Below are positions 16,510-24,193 of a stretch of DNA of 64,000 nt, in pieces (position 1 is the stretch's first letter; every line of letters starts with the position of its first letter). This DNA comes from Blastococcus xanthinilyticus (GTDB lineage Bacteria; Actinomycetota; Actinomycetes; Mycobacteriales; Geodermatophilaceae): the NCBI RefSeq assembly GCF_008124835.1, contig NZ_VNHW01000018.1, positions 1-64,000 of the forward strand, read 5' to 3'. Both the position numbers and the translations under genes were made by a program. The notes beneath the pieces are model-generated. The model worked only from the letters and a program-made list of their open reading frames with translations. It was not told where the DNA came from and made no database searches.

Positions 16510-17109
16510 TCACCGGTCGGGCGCGGTACCGATGCCGTTCAGCAGCAGCGACCAGAAGTGGTCGGCCACCTCGTCGGTGGTCAGCGGACCGCTGCGGCCG
16601 AACCACTGGTAGGTCCAGTTCATCAGCGACAGCACCGCGAGGCTGGTCAGGTCGGGGTCCACTCCCCGGAACTCACCGAGCTCGTTGCCGGCGGTGATGA
16701 CATCGGCGACCAGCTGCCGGTAGCGGGAGCGCTGCGCCGCCACCGAGGAGCGGGCGACGGGCGGCAGTTCCCGGTAGCTCTCGAAGAAGATCCGGAGGTA
16801 GCCGGGGTGGGAGTCCATCAGCCCGATGACGTCCCGCATCATGGCCCGGAGCTCGTCGCGGGGTCCGAGCCGCTCCGCCGTCCGCCGGTCGAGGTGGCGG
16901 CCGATGACGACGGTCATCAGCGTCTCGTGCAGCTCGACCAGCAGCTCGTCCTTGCTGCGGAAGTAGTGGTAGAGCGACGCCTTGCGGATCCCCGTCCGCT
17001 CGGCGATCGCCTGCATCGACGTCTCGTGGTAGCCGTCCCGGTCGAAGAGGTCGGCGGCGACCCCGATGATCTGGGCGCGTCGCGGGTTCTCCGCTGCGGT
17101 GCTGGCCAC
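16510..17109 (-). CDS. TetR/AcrR-family transcriptional regulator
   Basis: This 199-residue regulator has an N-terminal helix-turn-helix (about residues 25-52, ending in KASLYHYFRSKDELL) and a helical ligand-binding domain similar to KstR2/FadR-type regulators of lipid or aromatic catabolism. It starts at GTG 17109. It is divergent from the monooxygenase operon, and a 20-bp palindrome in the intergenic region is its likely operator, suggesting autorepression and control of that operon by an acyl-CoA-like ligand. Confidence 0.82.
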   Translation of the reverse strand: MASTAAENPRRAQIIGVAADLFDRDGYHETSMQAIAERTGIRKASLYHYFRSKDELLVELHETLMTVVIGRHLDRRTAERLGPRDELRAMMRDVIGLMDSHPGYLRIFFESYRELPPVARSSVAAQRSRYRQLVADVITAGNELGEFRGVDPDLTSLAVLSLMNWTYQWFGRSGPLTTDEVADHFWSLLLNGIGTAPDR

Positions 17110-17159
17110 GCCGCGCAGGCTACCAATGCATTGACAGGCCGACGCCATTCTCCATAGCC

Positions 17160-17179
17160 TTCCGACCGGCCGGTAGGAA
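17160..17179. promoter_or_regulatory. palindromic operator, probable TetR site
   Basis: TTCC-G-ACCGGCCGGT-A-GGAA is an inverted repeat with a single mismatched pair (G/A), centred between the divergent TetR gene (start 17109) and monooxygenase gene (start 17207). ACCGACCGGT-like palindromes are common TetR-family operators in actinobacteria. Binding is inferred. Confidence 0.6.
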
Positions 17180-17206
17180 TGGCGCGACGCACCGGGACGG
17201 AGCCGC

Positions 17207-18481
17207 GTGAAGGCGTGCATCATCGGCGCAGGAGCGTCTGGTGTGACGGTTGCCAAGGCCCTGGCGCAGCGCGGGATCGACTTCGACTGGTTCGAGAAGG
17301 GGTCGGCGCTCGGCGGCCTCTGGCGCTACGACAACGACAGCGGGACGTCGTCGGCCTACCGCTCGCTGCAGATCGACACCAGCTCGCGGAGCCTCGCCTA
17401 CCCGGATTTCCCCGTGCGCCCCGACCGGCCGGCGTACCTGCGCGCCGGCCACGTGCTGGAGTACCTGGAGAGCTACGCGGCGGAGTTCGGGGTGGCCGAC
17501 CGGGTGCAGACCTCGACCGAGGTCACCTCGGTGGAGCCGGTGGGGAGCCGGTGGTCGGTGACCACCGACCGGCACGGCGCCCGGAGCTACGACGCGGTCG
17601 TCGTCGCCAACGGGCACCTCAGCGTCCCCCGCCGGCCGTCCTTCCCCGGCACGTTCACCGGGCAGCAGCTGCACTCCCACGACTACCGGACGCCGGAGCC
17701 GTTCAGCGGGAAGGTCGTCGTGGTGGTCGGCATGGGGAACTCCGGCTGCGACATCGCCGTCGACCTCGCCCGGGTCGCCGGGCAGGTCCACCTCTCGACC
17801 CGCCGCAGCGCCTGGATCCTGCCCAAGTACCTCCTCGGCGTGCCCACCGACCGCTGGTCCGCGCTGTTCACCCGCCGGCTGCGGCTGCCGACGCCGGTCT
17901 CGCGCAACCTGGTGAAGACGCTGGCCAGGATCGCCGTCGGGCCCCAGGAGCGCTTCGGCGTGCCGACGCCCGCGCACCCGATCCACCGCGAGCACGCCAC
18001 CATCGGCCAGGAGCTGCTGCAGTACGTGGCCTACGACTGGATCCGGATCCGGCCCGACATCGCGTCGTTCGACGGTGCGGAGGTCCGCTTCACCGACGGC
18101 TCCAGCACGACCGCCGACGCCGTCGTCCACGCCACCGGGTACGACCCGTCGTTCCCGTTCCTGCCCGCCGACGTCGTGGCGGGGGCCGAGGACGGAGCGC
18201 GGCTGTACCGCAGGATCGCGCACCCCGATGCGCCCGGGCTGCTCTTCGCCGGCCTGGTCCAGCCCGTCGGCCCGACGATCCCGCTCGTCGAGATCCAGGG
18301 CCGGTGGATCGCCCGGGTGCTGACCGGGGAGGTGCAGCTCCCGGACGCCGAGGCGATGGCGCGGGAGATCGCGGCGCACCGCCGCTGGGTCCGCGCGACC
18401 TTCGTGGCCTCGGCGCGCTACCGCCTCGAGGTCGACTTCCGGACCTACGCCAGGCAGCTCCAGCGGGACATGGCGGCGTGA
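17207..18481 (+). CDS. flavin-dependent monooxygenase (FMO/Baeyer-Villiger type)
   Basis: The 424-residue enzyme carries a FAD motif GAGASG (7-12), the FMO fingerprint FTGQQLHSHDY (FxGxxxHxxxY), a second dinucleotide motif VVGMGNSG for NADPH, and ATGY near the C-terminus. These define a class B flavoprotein monooxygenase in the FMO/BVMO/N-hydroxylase group. It is followed by an epimerase-like dehydrogenase and an AMP-forming ligase, so it may initiate oxidation of a ketone, terpenoid or aromatic that is later activated to a CoA ester. Start: GTG 17207. Its last codons are echoed in the downstream 23-bp repeats. Confidence 0.83.
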   Translation: MKACIIGAGASGVTVAKALAQRGIDFDWFEKGSALGGLWRYDNDSGTSSAYRSLQIDTSSRSLAYPDFPVRPDRPAYLRAGHVLEYLESYAAEFGVADRVQTSTEVTSVEPVGSRWSVTTDRHGARSYDAVVVANGHLSVPRRPSFPGTFTGQQLHSHDYRTPEPFSGKVVVVVGMGNSGCDIAVDLARVAGQVHLSTRRSAWILPKYLLGVPTDRWSALFTRRLRLPTPVSRNLVKTLARIAVGPQERFGVPTPAHPIHREHATIGQELLQYVAYDWIRIRPDIASFDGAEVRFTDGSSTTADAVVHATGYDPSFPFLPADVVAGAEDGARLYRRIAHPDAPGLLFAGLVQPVGPTIPLVEIQGRWIARVLTGEVQLPDAEAMAREIAAHRRWVRATFVASARYRLEVDFRTYARQLQRDMAA

Positions 18482-18612
18482 GGCCGGGGGGCATGGCCGC
18501 GTGAGGCCGGGGGACATGGCCGCGTGAGGCCGGGGGACATGGCCGCGTGAGGCCGGGGGACATGGCCGCGTGAGGCCGGAGGACATGGCCGCGTGAGGCC
18601 GGAGGAGGGGAC
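18478..18612. repeat. 23-bp tandem repeat (minisatellite) at an operon junction
   Basis: Five full units beginning at 18478, 18501, 18524, 18547 and 18570, plus a sixth partial unit at 18593, share the form GTGAGGCCGGGGGACATGGC-CGC with one or two substitutions. The first unit contains the stop codon of the monooxygenase and the last merges into the ribosome site and ATG of the next gene. The unit resembles the 3' end of the monooxygenase itself, so it probably arose by local duplication. Each unit repeats a stop, a G-rich ribosome-like site and an ATG. Confidence 0.93.
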
Positions 18613-19569
18613 ATGCAGGTACTCGTGACCGGCGGCACCGGGATCATCGGCAGCCTGACCGGCCGCACGCTCGCGGCCCGGGGGCACCGGGTCAGGCTGC
18701 TCGACGTCGCCCCGGATCCGGTAGCGGTGGCGCGCAACGGCGGGGAGGCCGGGGACGTGGAGGTCGTCGCCGGGGACGTCCTGTCGTTCGCCGACGTCGG
18801 CGCGGCCGTGCAGGGCGTGGACGTGGTCGTGCACCTGGCCTACAGCCTCGGTGAGGCGACGAACCGTCGCCCCTACGCGGCCAGCCAGCTGAACGTGCAG
18901 GGGACCGCGACGGTGCTGGAGGCGGCGCGGTTGTTCGGTGCGCAGCGCGTCGTGCTCGCCAGCTCGATCGCGGTGTACGGCTCCGACGGGGCGTACGCAC
19001 CGGAGGAGCTGCCGCTGACCGAGGACGCCGCGCCGCGGCTCGCCCCGGGCATGCCGCTCTACGGCGCCGGGAAGCTCTACCTCGAGCAGCTGGCCCGGGT
19101 GTACCGCAGCACGCACGGGCTGCTGGGCGTCGGGATCCGGCCGAGCCCGGTGTACGGGCCCGGCGGGGTGCGCGGTGTCTCGGGGTGGCTGTCCCGGGCG
19201 ATCGAGGGAGCTGCCAGCGGCCGGACCGTCACGGTCGACCGCGGCGACGCGCGGATGAGCCTGGTCCACGTGGAGGACGTCGCCGAGCAGCTCGTCCGGC
19301 TGGTCGAGCTCGACGCGGCGGCGTTCGGCGACCGCACCTTCTTCAACACCGGAGGCGACGCGACGACCATGCGGGAGATCGCCGCGATGGTGCGGCAGAT
19401 CGTGCCGGAGGCCCGGCTGGAGGTCACCTCGGACGGGGAGCCGGACGTCGCCGGCCTCGCCACGCAGGTGAGCGGCCGCGCCCTCGCCGAGCTGATCGGC
19501 TACGAGCGCCGCCACGACCTCGCCTCCGGCCTGCGGGCGCACATCGAGGCCACCCGCTCGCCGTCCTGA
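18613..19569 (+). CDS. NAD-dependent epimerase/dehydratase (extended SDR)
   Basis: The 318-residue protein has the N-terminal TGGTGIIG (6-13) coenzyme motif and the catalytic Y-x3-K in YGAGKLY (about residues 150-156), with Ser in SSIAVYG. It belongs to the extended short-chain dehydrogenases, which act on nucleotide sugars, sterols or CoA-linked hydroxyl groups. In this operon (monooxygenase, SDR, AMP ligase) a catabolic dehydrogenase role is more likely than sugar epimerisation, but that is inference. The ATG at 18613 follows GGAGGAGGGG. Confidence 0.83.
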   Translation: MQVLVTGGTGIIGSLTGRTLAARGHRVRLLDVAPDPVAVARNGGEAGDVEVVAGDVLSFADVGAAVQGVDVVVHLAYSLGEATNRRPYAASQLNVQGTATVLEAARLFGAQRVVLASSIAVYGSDGAYAPEELPLTEDAAPRLAPGMPLYGAGKLYLEQLARVYRSTHGLLGVGIRPSPVYGPGGVRGVSGWLSRAIEGAASGRTVTVDRGDARMSLVHVEDVAEQLVRLVELDAAAFGDRTFFNTGGDATTMREIAAMVRQIVPEARLEVTSDGEPDVAGLATQVSGRALAELIGYERRHDLASGLRAHIEATRSPS

Positions 19570-19581
19570 GGAGGAGCCGAC

Positions 19582-21255
19582 GTGGAGATCGACGCGGGCG
19601 GCGGGCCGGTGCCGCCGCGGGACCTGCCCGATCTGCTGGGCCGGCTGGTGCGCCAGGACCCGGATGCGGTGGTGGCGCTGGACAAGGGGCCGGACGGGGC
19701 GACGGTGCCGGTGTCCCGTACCGAGCTGGAGCGGCGCGTCGCCGCGCTGACCGGCGAGCTGCGGAAGGCCGGAGTGGGCCCCGGGGACTGCGTCGCCGTC
19801 TGGCTGCCGAACTGGAGCGACGCGCTGGTCTGGCAGTTCGCGGCCGCGGCGGTCTCGGCGCACGTGGTCGGGATCAACACGCGCTACAACGTCACCGAGG
19901 TGGCGCACGTGCTGGCCCGGGCCCGGCCCGAGCTGGTCGCCCTGGCCCACGACTTCCACGGCCTGGACCTGCTGCGCCGCCTGCGGGAGGCGGTCGATCA
20001 GGCGTCGTCACCGGCTCCGGCGGTCGTGCTCGTGCCCGGCCCCGGCCGGGAGCGGCCGGCGGCGGAGGAGATCGCGGCCTCGGACGTCGGGCGCGGCGCC
20101 TGGACCCCGGATCCCGACGCGGCGCCGGGTGATCCGGCCGTCCCGGACCCGCAGGCGCTGGCCGTCGCCTTCACGACCTCCGGGTCCACCGGCATGCCGA
20201 AGCTCGCCGCGCACCGGGCCGCCGGCGTCCTGTCGCACGCCGTCGCCGACGCGGCGGCGCTCGGGATCGCACCCGGGGAGCACGTGCTGTGCGCCCTCCC
20301 GTTGTCCGGCACGTTCGGCCACACCCTCGCCATGGCCGCGCTGGCGGCGGGCGGGGTGTGTGTGCTGGAGCCGGTGTTCGACGCCGACGCCGTCCTCGAC
20401 GACATGGCGGTGCACTCGGTCACCCACGTGGCGTGCGGCGACGACCTGATGGCCCGTCTGGCCGAGGCCTGGCGAGCGCGCCCCCGGGACCTTTCCTCCT
20501 GGCGGTGGTGGGGTGCGGCGGACTTCCAGGGCCGGGCGCGCGAACTCGCGCAGTGGGCCGCCGAGGCGTTCGGCACCACCACGTGCGGGGTGTACGGGTC
20601 CTCGGAGCTGTTCGCCCTCACGGCCGCGTGGCCACCGGACGAGCCGGCCCCCGGCCGCTGGGCGGGCGGCGGGCGGCTGGTCTCCCGTGCCATCGAGGTG
20701 CGGGTGGTGGACCCGGCAACCGGGAAGGTGCTCCCGCACGGGCAGGAGGGCGAGCTCCAGTTCCGCGGCCCGAACGTCGTCGACAGCTATCTCGGGGACG
20801 CCGAGGCGGCCGGGCGGGCGTTCACCGGGGACGGCTGGTTCCGCTCGGGCGACCTCGGCCGGCTGACGGCCGACGACGCGTTCGTGTACGTGGTGCGCAT
20901 GGGCGACGCCCTGCGTCTGCGCGGATTCCTGGTCGACCCGGCCGAGATCGAGCAGCGACTGGCCGAGCACCCGGACGTCCGGACCGCCAAGGTCGTCGGC
21001 GTCCCGGGTCCGGACGGGGCGACCGCGGCGGTCGGCTTCGTGGTCGCCGTGGACGGCCAGGAGCCTGACCCCGCCGAGCTGCGCCGGTGGTGCGCCCGCA
21101 CCCTGGCGGGCTTCAAGGTCCCCGCGGCGGTCCAGGTCATCGGCGCGATGCCGACGACGAACGGCCCCAACGGCGTCAAGATCCGCGCCGACGTGCTCCG
21201 CGAGTGGGCCGTCCGGTCCATGGATCAGTCGGAGTCGCGGCCCTCGCGCCAGTAG
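19582..21255 (+). CDS. AMP-dependent acyl/aryl-CoA synthetase
   Basis: This 557-residue ANL-superfamily enzyme contains the P-loop TTSGSTGMPK (about 192-201), YGSSE in the adenylate site, SGDL near residue 432 and a C-terminal motif with the catalytic Lys in NGPNGVK, where two extra residues alter the usual NGK spacing. It should activate a carboxylic acid as acyl-AMP and form a CoA thioester. It is the third gene of the TetR-controlled operon. GTG start with GGAGGAG 6 bases upstream. The last 31 bases overlap, tail to tail, the siderophore-interacting protein gene. Confidence 0.85.
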   Translation: MEIDAGGGPVPPRDLPDLLGRLVRQDPDAVVALDKGPDGATVPVSRTELERRVAALTGELRKAGVGPGDCVAVWLPNWSDALVWQFAAAAVSAHVVGINTRYNVTEVAHVLARARPELVALAHDFHGLDLLRRLREAVDQASSPAPAVVLVPGPGRERPAAEEIAASDVGRGAWTPDPDAAPGDPAVPDPQALAVAFTTSGSTGMPKLAAHRAAGVLSHAVADAAALGIAPGEHVLCALPLSGTFGHTLAMAALAAGGVCVLEPVFDADAVLDDMAVHSVTHVACGDDLMARLAEAWRARPRDLSSWRWWGAADFQGRARELAQWAAEAFGTTTCGVYGSSELFALTAAWPPDEPAPGRWAGGGRLVSRAIEVRVVDPATGKVLPHGQEGELQFRGPNVVDSYLGDAEAAGRAFTGDGWFRSGDLGRLTADDAFVYVVRMGDALRLRGFLVDPAEIEQRLAEHPDVRTAKVVGVPGPDGATAAVGFVVAVDGQEPDPAELRRWCARTLAGFKVPAAVQVIGAMPTTNGPNGVKIRADVLREWAVRSMDQSESRPSRQ

Positions 21256-22163
21256 CCCATGAAGGCCACCGACCGGCGGTCCACGCCGACGTCCTGCACC
21301 AGGTGCCGCCGCAGCCCCTTGACCACCCCGGCCTCCCCGGCCAGCCAGGCGTAGACGCCCGAGGAGCCGGTCGGTACGGCATCGGCGTCGGGGACCTCCC
21401 AGAGGATGCCGCTGTCCACGTCGACGTCGACCAGCTCGGCGGCGGGGGAGGGGGCCAGCAGGTCGCCCAGCTCGCGCACCGTGGCGACGACGGCGGCGGT
21501 GAGCAGCCGGCCCCGGGGCTCGGCCGGTGCGCCGTCGGCGGGCCAGCGGGGGAGCCAGGTGATGTCGACGCCGGCGGGAGCGGCGACGTTCAGGGCGTCG
21601 GCGGCGGTCGGGACCTCGAGGAGGACCCGGGCGCGGCGCCCGTCGGGGAGGCTCTCCACGATCGCGCAGATCGCGGGCACGGCGGTCTCGTCGCCGGCGA
21701 TCAGCAGGCACGAGGCGTCGGCCGGCGGGTGCCACTCGACGCCGCCCGTGGGCCCGGGGAAGCGGGCGTTCGGGCCGACGAGCACCACCTCGTCCCCGGT
21801 GGCGGCCTGCTCGGCCCAGGCCGACGCGGGGCCGGTGGCACCGTGCAGGACGAAGTCGACGTCGACCTCCTGCCGCTCGGGCCGCGCCGCGCGCACCGTG
21901 TAGGTGCGCAGCGGCATCCGGCGCTCGGGCGGCAGCGCCCGCCACTCGCCGTACCAGTCGTCGCCGGCCGGGCAGTCGAGGACGCCCCGGCCGGGGAGCG
22001 GCAGCAGGACCTTGATCCGCTGGTCCAGCCCGTTGGAGGAGAAGTCGCCCAGCTCCGGCCCGGCGAAGGTGATCCGCAGGAAGCTCGGGCTCAGCCGCTG
22101 CACCCGCGACACCTGCACCGGGAAGGTGCGGTAGGCGGGGATCTGCGGTGCGACGACCGTCAC
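21225..22163 (-). CDS. siderophore-interacting protein (ferric-siderophore reductase)
   Basis: The 312-residue protein has an N-terminal FAD-binding ferredoxin-reductase barrel (RTYTVR near residue 82 binds FAD) and the SIP domain (AGDETAVPAI about residue 158, then a C-terminal AWLAGEAGVVKGLRRHL helix). ViuB/SIP proteins reduce ferric siderophores in the cytoplasm to release iron. It is divergent from a siderophore-binding lipoprotein, with an IdeR-type box in between, so both should be iron-repressed. Confidence 0.9.
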   Translation of the reverse strand: MTVVAPQIPAYRTFPVQVSRVQRLSPSFLRITFAGPELGDFSSNGLDQRIKVLLPLPGRGVLDCPAGDDWYGEWRALPPERRMPLRTYTVRAARPERQEVDVDFVLHGATGPASAWAEQAATGDEVVLVGPNARFPGPTGGVEWHPPADASCLLIAGDETAVPAICAIVESLPDGRRARVLLEVPTAADALNVAAPAGVDITWLPRWPADGAPAEPRGRLLTAAVVATVRELGDLLAPSPAAELVDVDVDSGILWEVPDADAVPTGSSGVYAWLAGEAGVVKGLRRHLVQDVGVDRRSVAFMGYWREGRDSD

Positions 22164-22203
22164 GGGGCCTCCCGGATCCAGCAGGTGCGGGCCGTCTCTC
22201 GAC

Positions 22204-22222
22204 TTAGGCTAGCCTTCCCTGT
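22204..22222. promoter_or_regulatory. IdeR/DtxR-type iron box
   Basis: TTAGGCTAGCCTTCCCTGT matches 13 of 19 positions of the DtxR/IdeR consensus (TTAGGTTAGGCTAACCTAA). It lies 41 bases upstream of the siderophore-interacting protein start and 74 bases upstream of the binding-protein start. It probably represses both divergent genes when Fe2+ is plentiful. Confidence 0.75.
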
Positions 22223-22262
22223 CTTCCGGCAGTCTTGCACATGGTTGCCGACCGATCCAGCC

Positions 22263-22279
22263 GCATGCCCCGGGCATGC
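22263..22279. repeat. short perfect inverted repeat in the binding-protein leader
   Basis: GCATGCCC, one C, GGGCATGC: two 8-bp arms with a single-base centre, ending 6 bases before the ribosome site AAGGAG. With no loop to fold, a DNA-binding site is more plausible than an RNA hairpin; its role is unknown. Confidence 0.5.
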
Positions 22280-22295
22280 GCACCGAAGGAGAACG

Positions 22296-23255
22296 ATGAC
22301 GATGCGCCTCGTGCGGGCGAGCAGCCTCGTGGTGGTGGCCGCTCTGGCCCTGACCGCTTGCGGGCACGACCCCGCCCCCGAGGGAGACGCCGCCGGCGGT
22401 GCCACCGCCTCGGAGGCCGGCTTCCCGCGCACCGTGGAGCACGCCATGGGCAGCACCGAGATCCCGGCGGAGCCCGAGCGCGTCGTCGTCCTGGACACCG
22501 GCGAGCTCGACTCGGCGCTCTCCCTGGGCGTGACGCCCGTGGGTGCGGTGACCACGGCCGTCTCCGAGGAGTTCCTCAGCTACCTGGCCGAGGACGCCGA
22601 GGGCGTCGAGGTCGTCGGCACGATCGCCGAGCCCGACCTGGAGGCGATCGCCGCGCTGGAGCCGGACCTGATCCTGTCCAACTCCGTGCGGCACGAGGAC
22701 ATCTACGAGCAGCTGGCGCAGATCGCGCCGACCGTGTTCGCCGCCGACCTGGGCGACACGTGGAAGGAGAACCTCCTGCTCGACGCCGAGGCGCTCGGCA
22801 AGGAGGAGGAGGCCGAGGAGCTGCTCGCCGACTACGAGGAGCAGGCCGGGCGGCTGGGCGAGGACATCGGCGACGCGGCCGGCACGACGGTCAGCCCGCT
22901 GCGCTTCGTCGGCGGGGCGATCCGCGCCTACCGGCCCGACTCCTTCATCGGCACGGTCCTGGCCGACATCGGCCTGGACCACATCGAGCTGCCGGCGGGG
23001 GAGAACCCCACCTTCGCCGAGCTGAGCCCCGAGCAGCTCACCCAGGGCGACGCCGACATCGTCCTCTACTCCTCCTACGGCGCGGCGGACGAGTCCGGCG
23101 AGGCCGAGGTCGTCGGCGGCCCGCTCTGGCCGCGGCTGACCGCCGTTCAGGAGAGGCGGGCGTTCCAGGTGGAGGACGACGTCTTCTACACCGGCATCGG
23201 GCTGCGGGCGGCCACCCTCCAGCTCGAGCAGCTGCGGGAGCTCCTGGCCGGCTGA
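22296..23255 (+). CDS. iron-siderophore ABC transporter substrate-binding lipoprotein
   Basis: The 319-residue protein has a lipoprotein signal peptide with lipobox LTAC (Cys about residue 22) and a periplasmic-binding-protein class III fold (helical backbone, ERVVVLDTGELDSAL, ALEPDLILSN), typical of FepB/FecB-like ferric siderophore receptors. It should capture ferri-siderophore outside the membrane; the permease and ATPase are not adjacent. The ATG at 22296 follows AAGGAG. It shares an iron box with the divergent siderophore-reductase gene. Confidence 0.88.
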   Translation: MTMRLVRASSLVVVAALALTACGHDPAPEGDAAGGATASEAGFPRTVEHAMGSTEIPAEPERVVVLDTGELDSALSLGVTPVGAVTTAVSEEFLSYLAEDAEGVEVVGTIAEPDLEAIAALEPDLILSNSVRHEDIYEQLAQIAPTVFAADLGDTWKENLLLDAEALGKEEEAEELLADYEEQAGRLGEDIGDAAGTTVSPLRFVGGAIRAYRPDSFIGTVLADIGLDHIELPAGENPTFAELSPEQLTQGDADIVLYSSYGAADESGEAEVVGGPLWPRLTAVQERRAFQVEDDVFYTGIGLRAATLQLEQLRELLAG

Positions 23256-23297
23256 CCTCCGGATACGACGAGCACCCGGATGCGACGAGCACCCCGC

Positions 23298-23344
23298 TAC
23301 GTCGAGGGCCCCCTCCCGGAGACCGGGAGGGGGCCCTCGACGTA
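23298..23344. terminator. 22-bp perfect hairpin, bidirectional terminator
   Basis: Bases 23298-23319 and 23323-23344 are perfect reverse complements (22 pairs, centre GAGGGCCCCCTCCCGG) around a 3-base AGA loop. It sits between the convergent siderophore-binding-protein and bfr genes. Two direct copies of GGATRCGACGAGCACCC lie just to its left (near 23262-23295). Confidence 0.85.
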
Positions 23345-23351
23345 CCGGGCG

Positions 23352-23834
23352 TCAGGGCGTCTCGGTGACGATCTGCGCGGCGAGGTACTGCGGCGAGCCG
23401 ACCCGCTCGATGGCGGCGATCTGCGCCTCGAACCAGTCGGCGTGCTTCTCCTCGTCGAGGACCATCTCCTCGAACACCGACGCGGTGCCGTGGTCGCCGA
23501 GGTCGTGGCACTCCTTGGCGGAGGCGTTGAACTGCGCGACGGCGGCCTTCTCGCTGTCGAGGGCCAGCACCAGCATCTCCTCCGCGGTCTCCCCGACCCG
23601 GATGGAGCCCAGCCGCTGCAGGTTGGGGTGGCCGTCGAAGAGCAGGATCCGCTGGATGAGGGCGTCGGCGTCCCGCATCTCGTCGATGGAGAGGTCGTAG
23701 AACACCTTGCCCAGCTTGGGCAGGCCCCAGGCGTCGAGCATGCGCGCGTTGAGGAAGTACGTGTTGGTGACCGTGAGTTCGAAGGTCAGCGCGTCGTTGA
23801 GCAGTTCGACCACGCGGGGGCTAACGGGCTGCAC
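23352..23834 (-). CDS. bfr: bacterioferritin
   Basis: The 160-residue four-helix ferritin stores iron. The heme-ligand Met of DEMRDAD is conserved, as are the N-terminal ligand Glu (TFELT) and the E..H of EEKHADW. However, the usual His of EMxHAD is Asp, and the fourth ligand position (LALE in most homologues) appears to be Asp, so the ferroxidase centre is non-canonical. It is translated from GTG 23834, overlapping bfd by 14 bases. The IdeR-like box upstream of bfd suggests iron-dependent control of both genes. Confidence 0.88.
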   Translation of the reverse strand: MQPVSPRVVELLNDALTFELTVTNTYFLNARMLDAWGLPKLGKVFYDLSIDEMRDADALIQRILLFDGHPNLQRLGSIRVGETAEEMLVLALDSEKAAVAQFNASAKECHDLGDHGTASVFEEMVLDEEKHADWFEAQIAAIERVGSPQYLAAQIVTETP

Positions 23835-24051
23835 CGGCTACTCCCAGCTCTCGCTCGGCCGGGCGCTCGGTGGTGCGCCCGGCTCGGACCGGGCAATGCT
23901 TGCACACCAGGTCCCGGAGCGAGTCGACGCAGTTGCCGCAGGTCCGGCCGGCACCCGTGGCCCGGGCGACGTCGGCGACGCACTGCGCGCCGTTCGCGAT
24001 CGCCTCGAGGATGTCGCGGTCGGTCACCACGTTGCAGTGGCACACGTACAT
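23821..24051 (-). CDS. bfd: bacterioferritin-associated ferredoxin
   Basis: The 76-residue protein has the BFD-like [2Fe-2S] domain: C4-x-C6 near the start and the C-x-x-C of RTCGNC about 32 residues later. Bfd reduces iron in the bacterioferritin core so that it can be released. It precedes and overlaps bfr. The C-terminal 25 residues are an extension not needed for the cluster. Confidence 0.88.
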   Translation of the reverse strand: MYVCHCNVVTDRDILEAIANGAQCVADVARATGAGRTCGNCVDSLRDLVCKHCPVRAGRTTERPAERELGVAGAAR

Positions 24052-24119
24052 GGAGCGGGTCGCCTAACGCGAGACGGCAGGGCGGCGCTGCTCCGGCGCA
24101 CGGCCCGGGGCAACGCCAC

Positions 24120-24138
24120 GCAGGTTAGCCTGGCCTAA
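24120..24138 (-). promoter_or_regulatory. IdeR/DtxR-type iron box upstream of bfd-bfr
   Basis: Read on the minus strand, TTAGGCCAGGCTAACCTGC matches 15 of 19 positions of the IdeR consensus. It lies about 70-87 bases upstream of the bfd start. In mycobacteria IdeR activates bacterioferritin genes from upstream sites; the distance here would suit activation, but direction of control is inferred. Confidence 0.75.
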
Positions 24139-24193
24139 GCCCTCGGCGCCAGCCCTGCAGGTCGGTGATCCGGCGGCGGCCCGGATGCGGCGC

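Noticed and set aside
17120-18586. 488-codon minus-strand frame whose start translates the 23-bp repeats
   Set aside because: It is antisense to the monooxygenase; the apparent SRGHVPRPHAAMSPGLT repeats are only the minisatellite read backwards.
18478-18612. CRISPR array or attachment-site cluster
   Set aside because: The 23-base units are directly adjacent without spacers and have no inverted symmetry; a minisatellite is the simpler reading.
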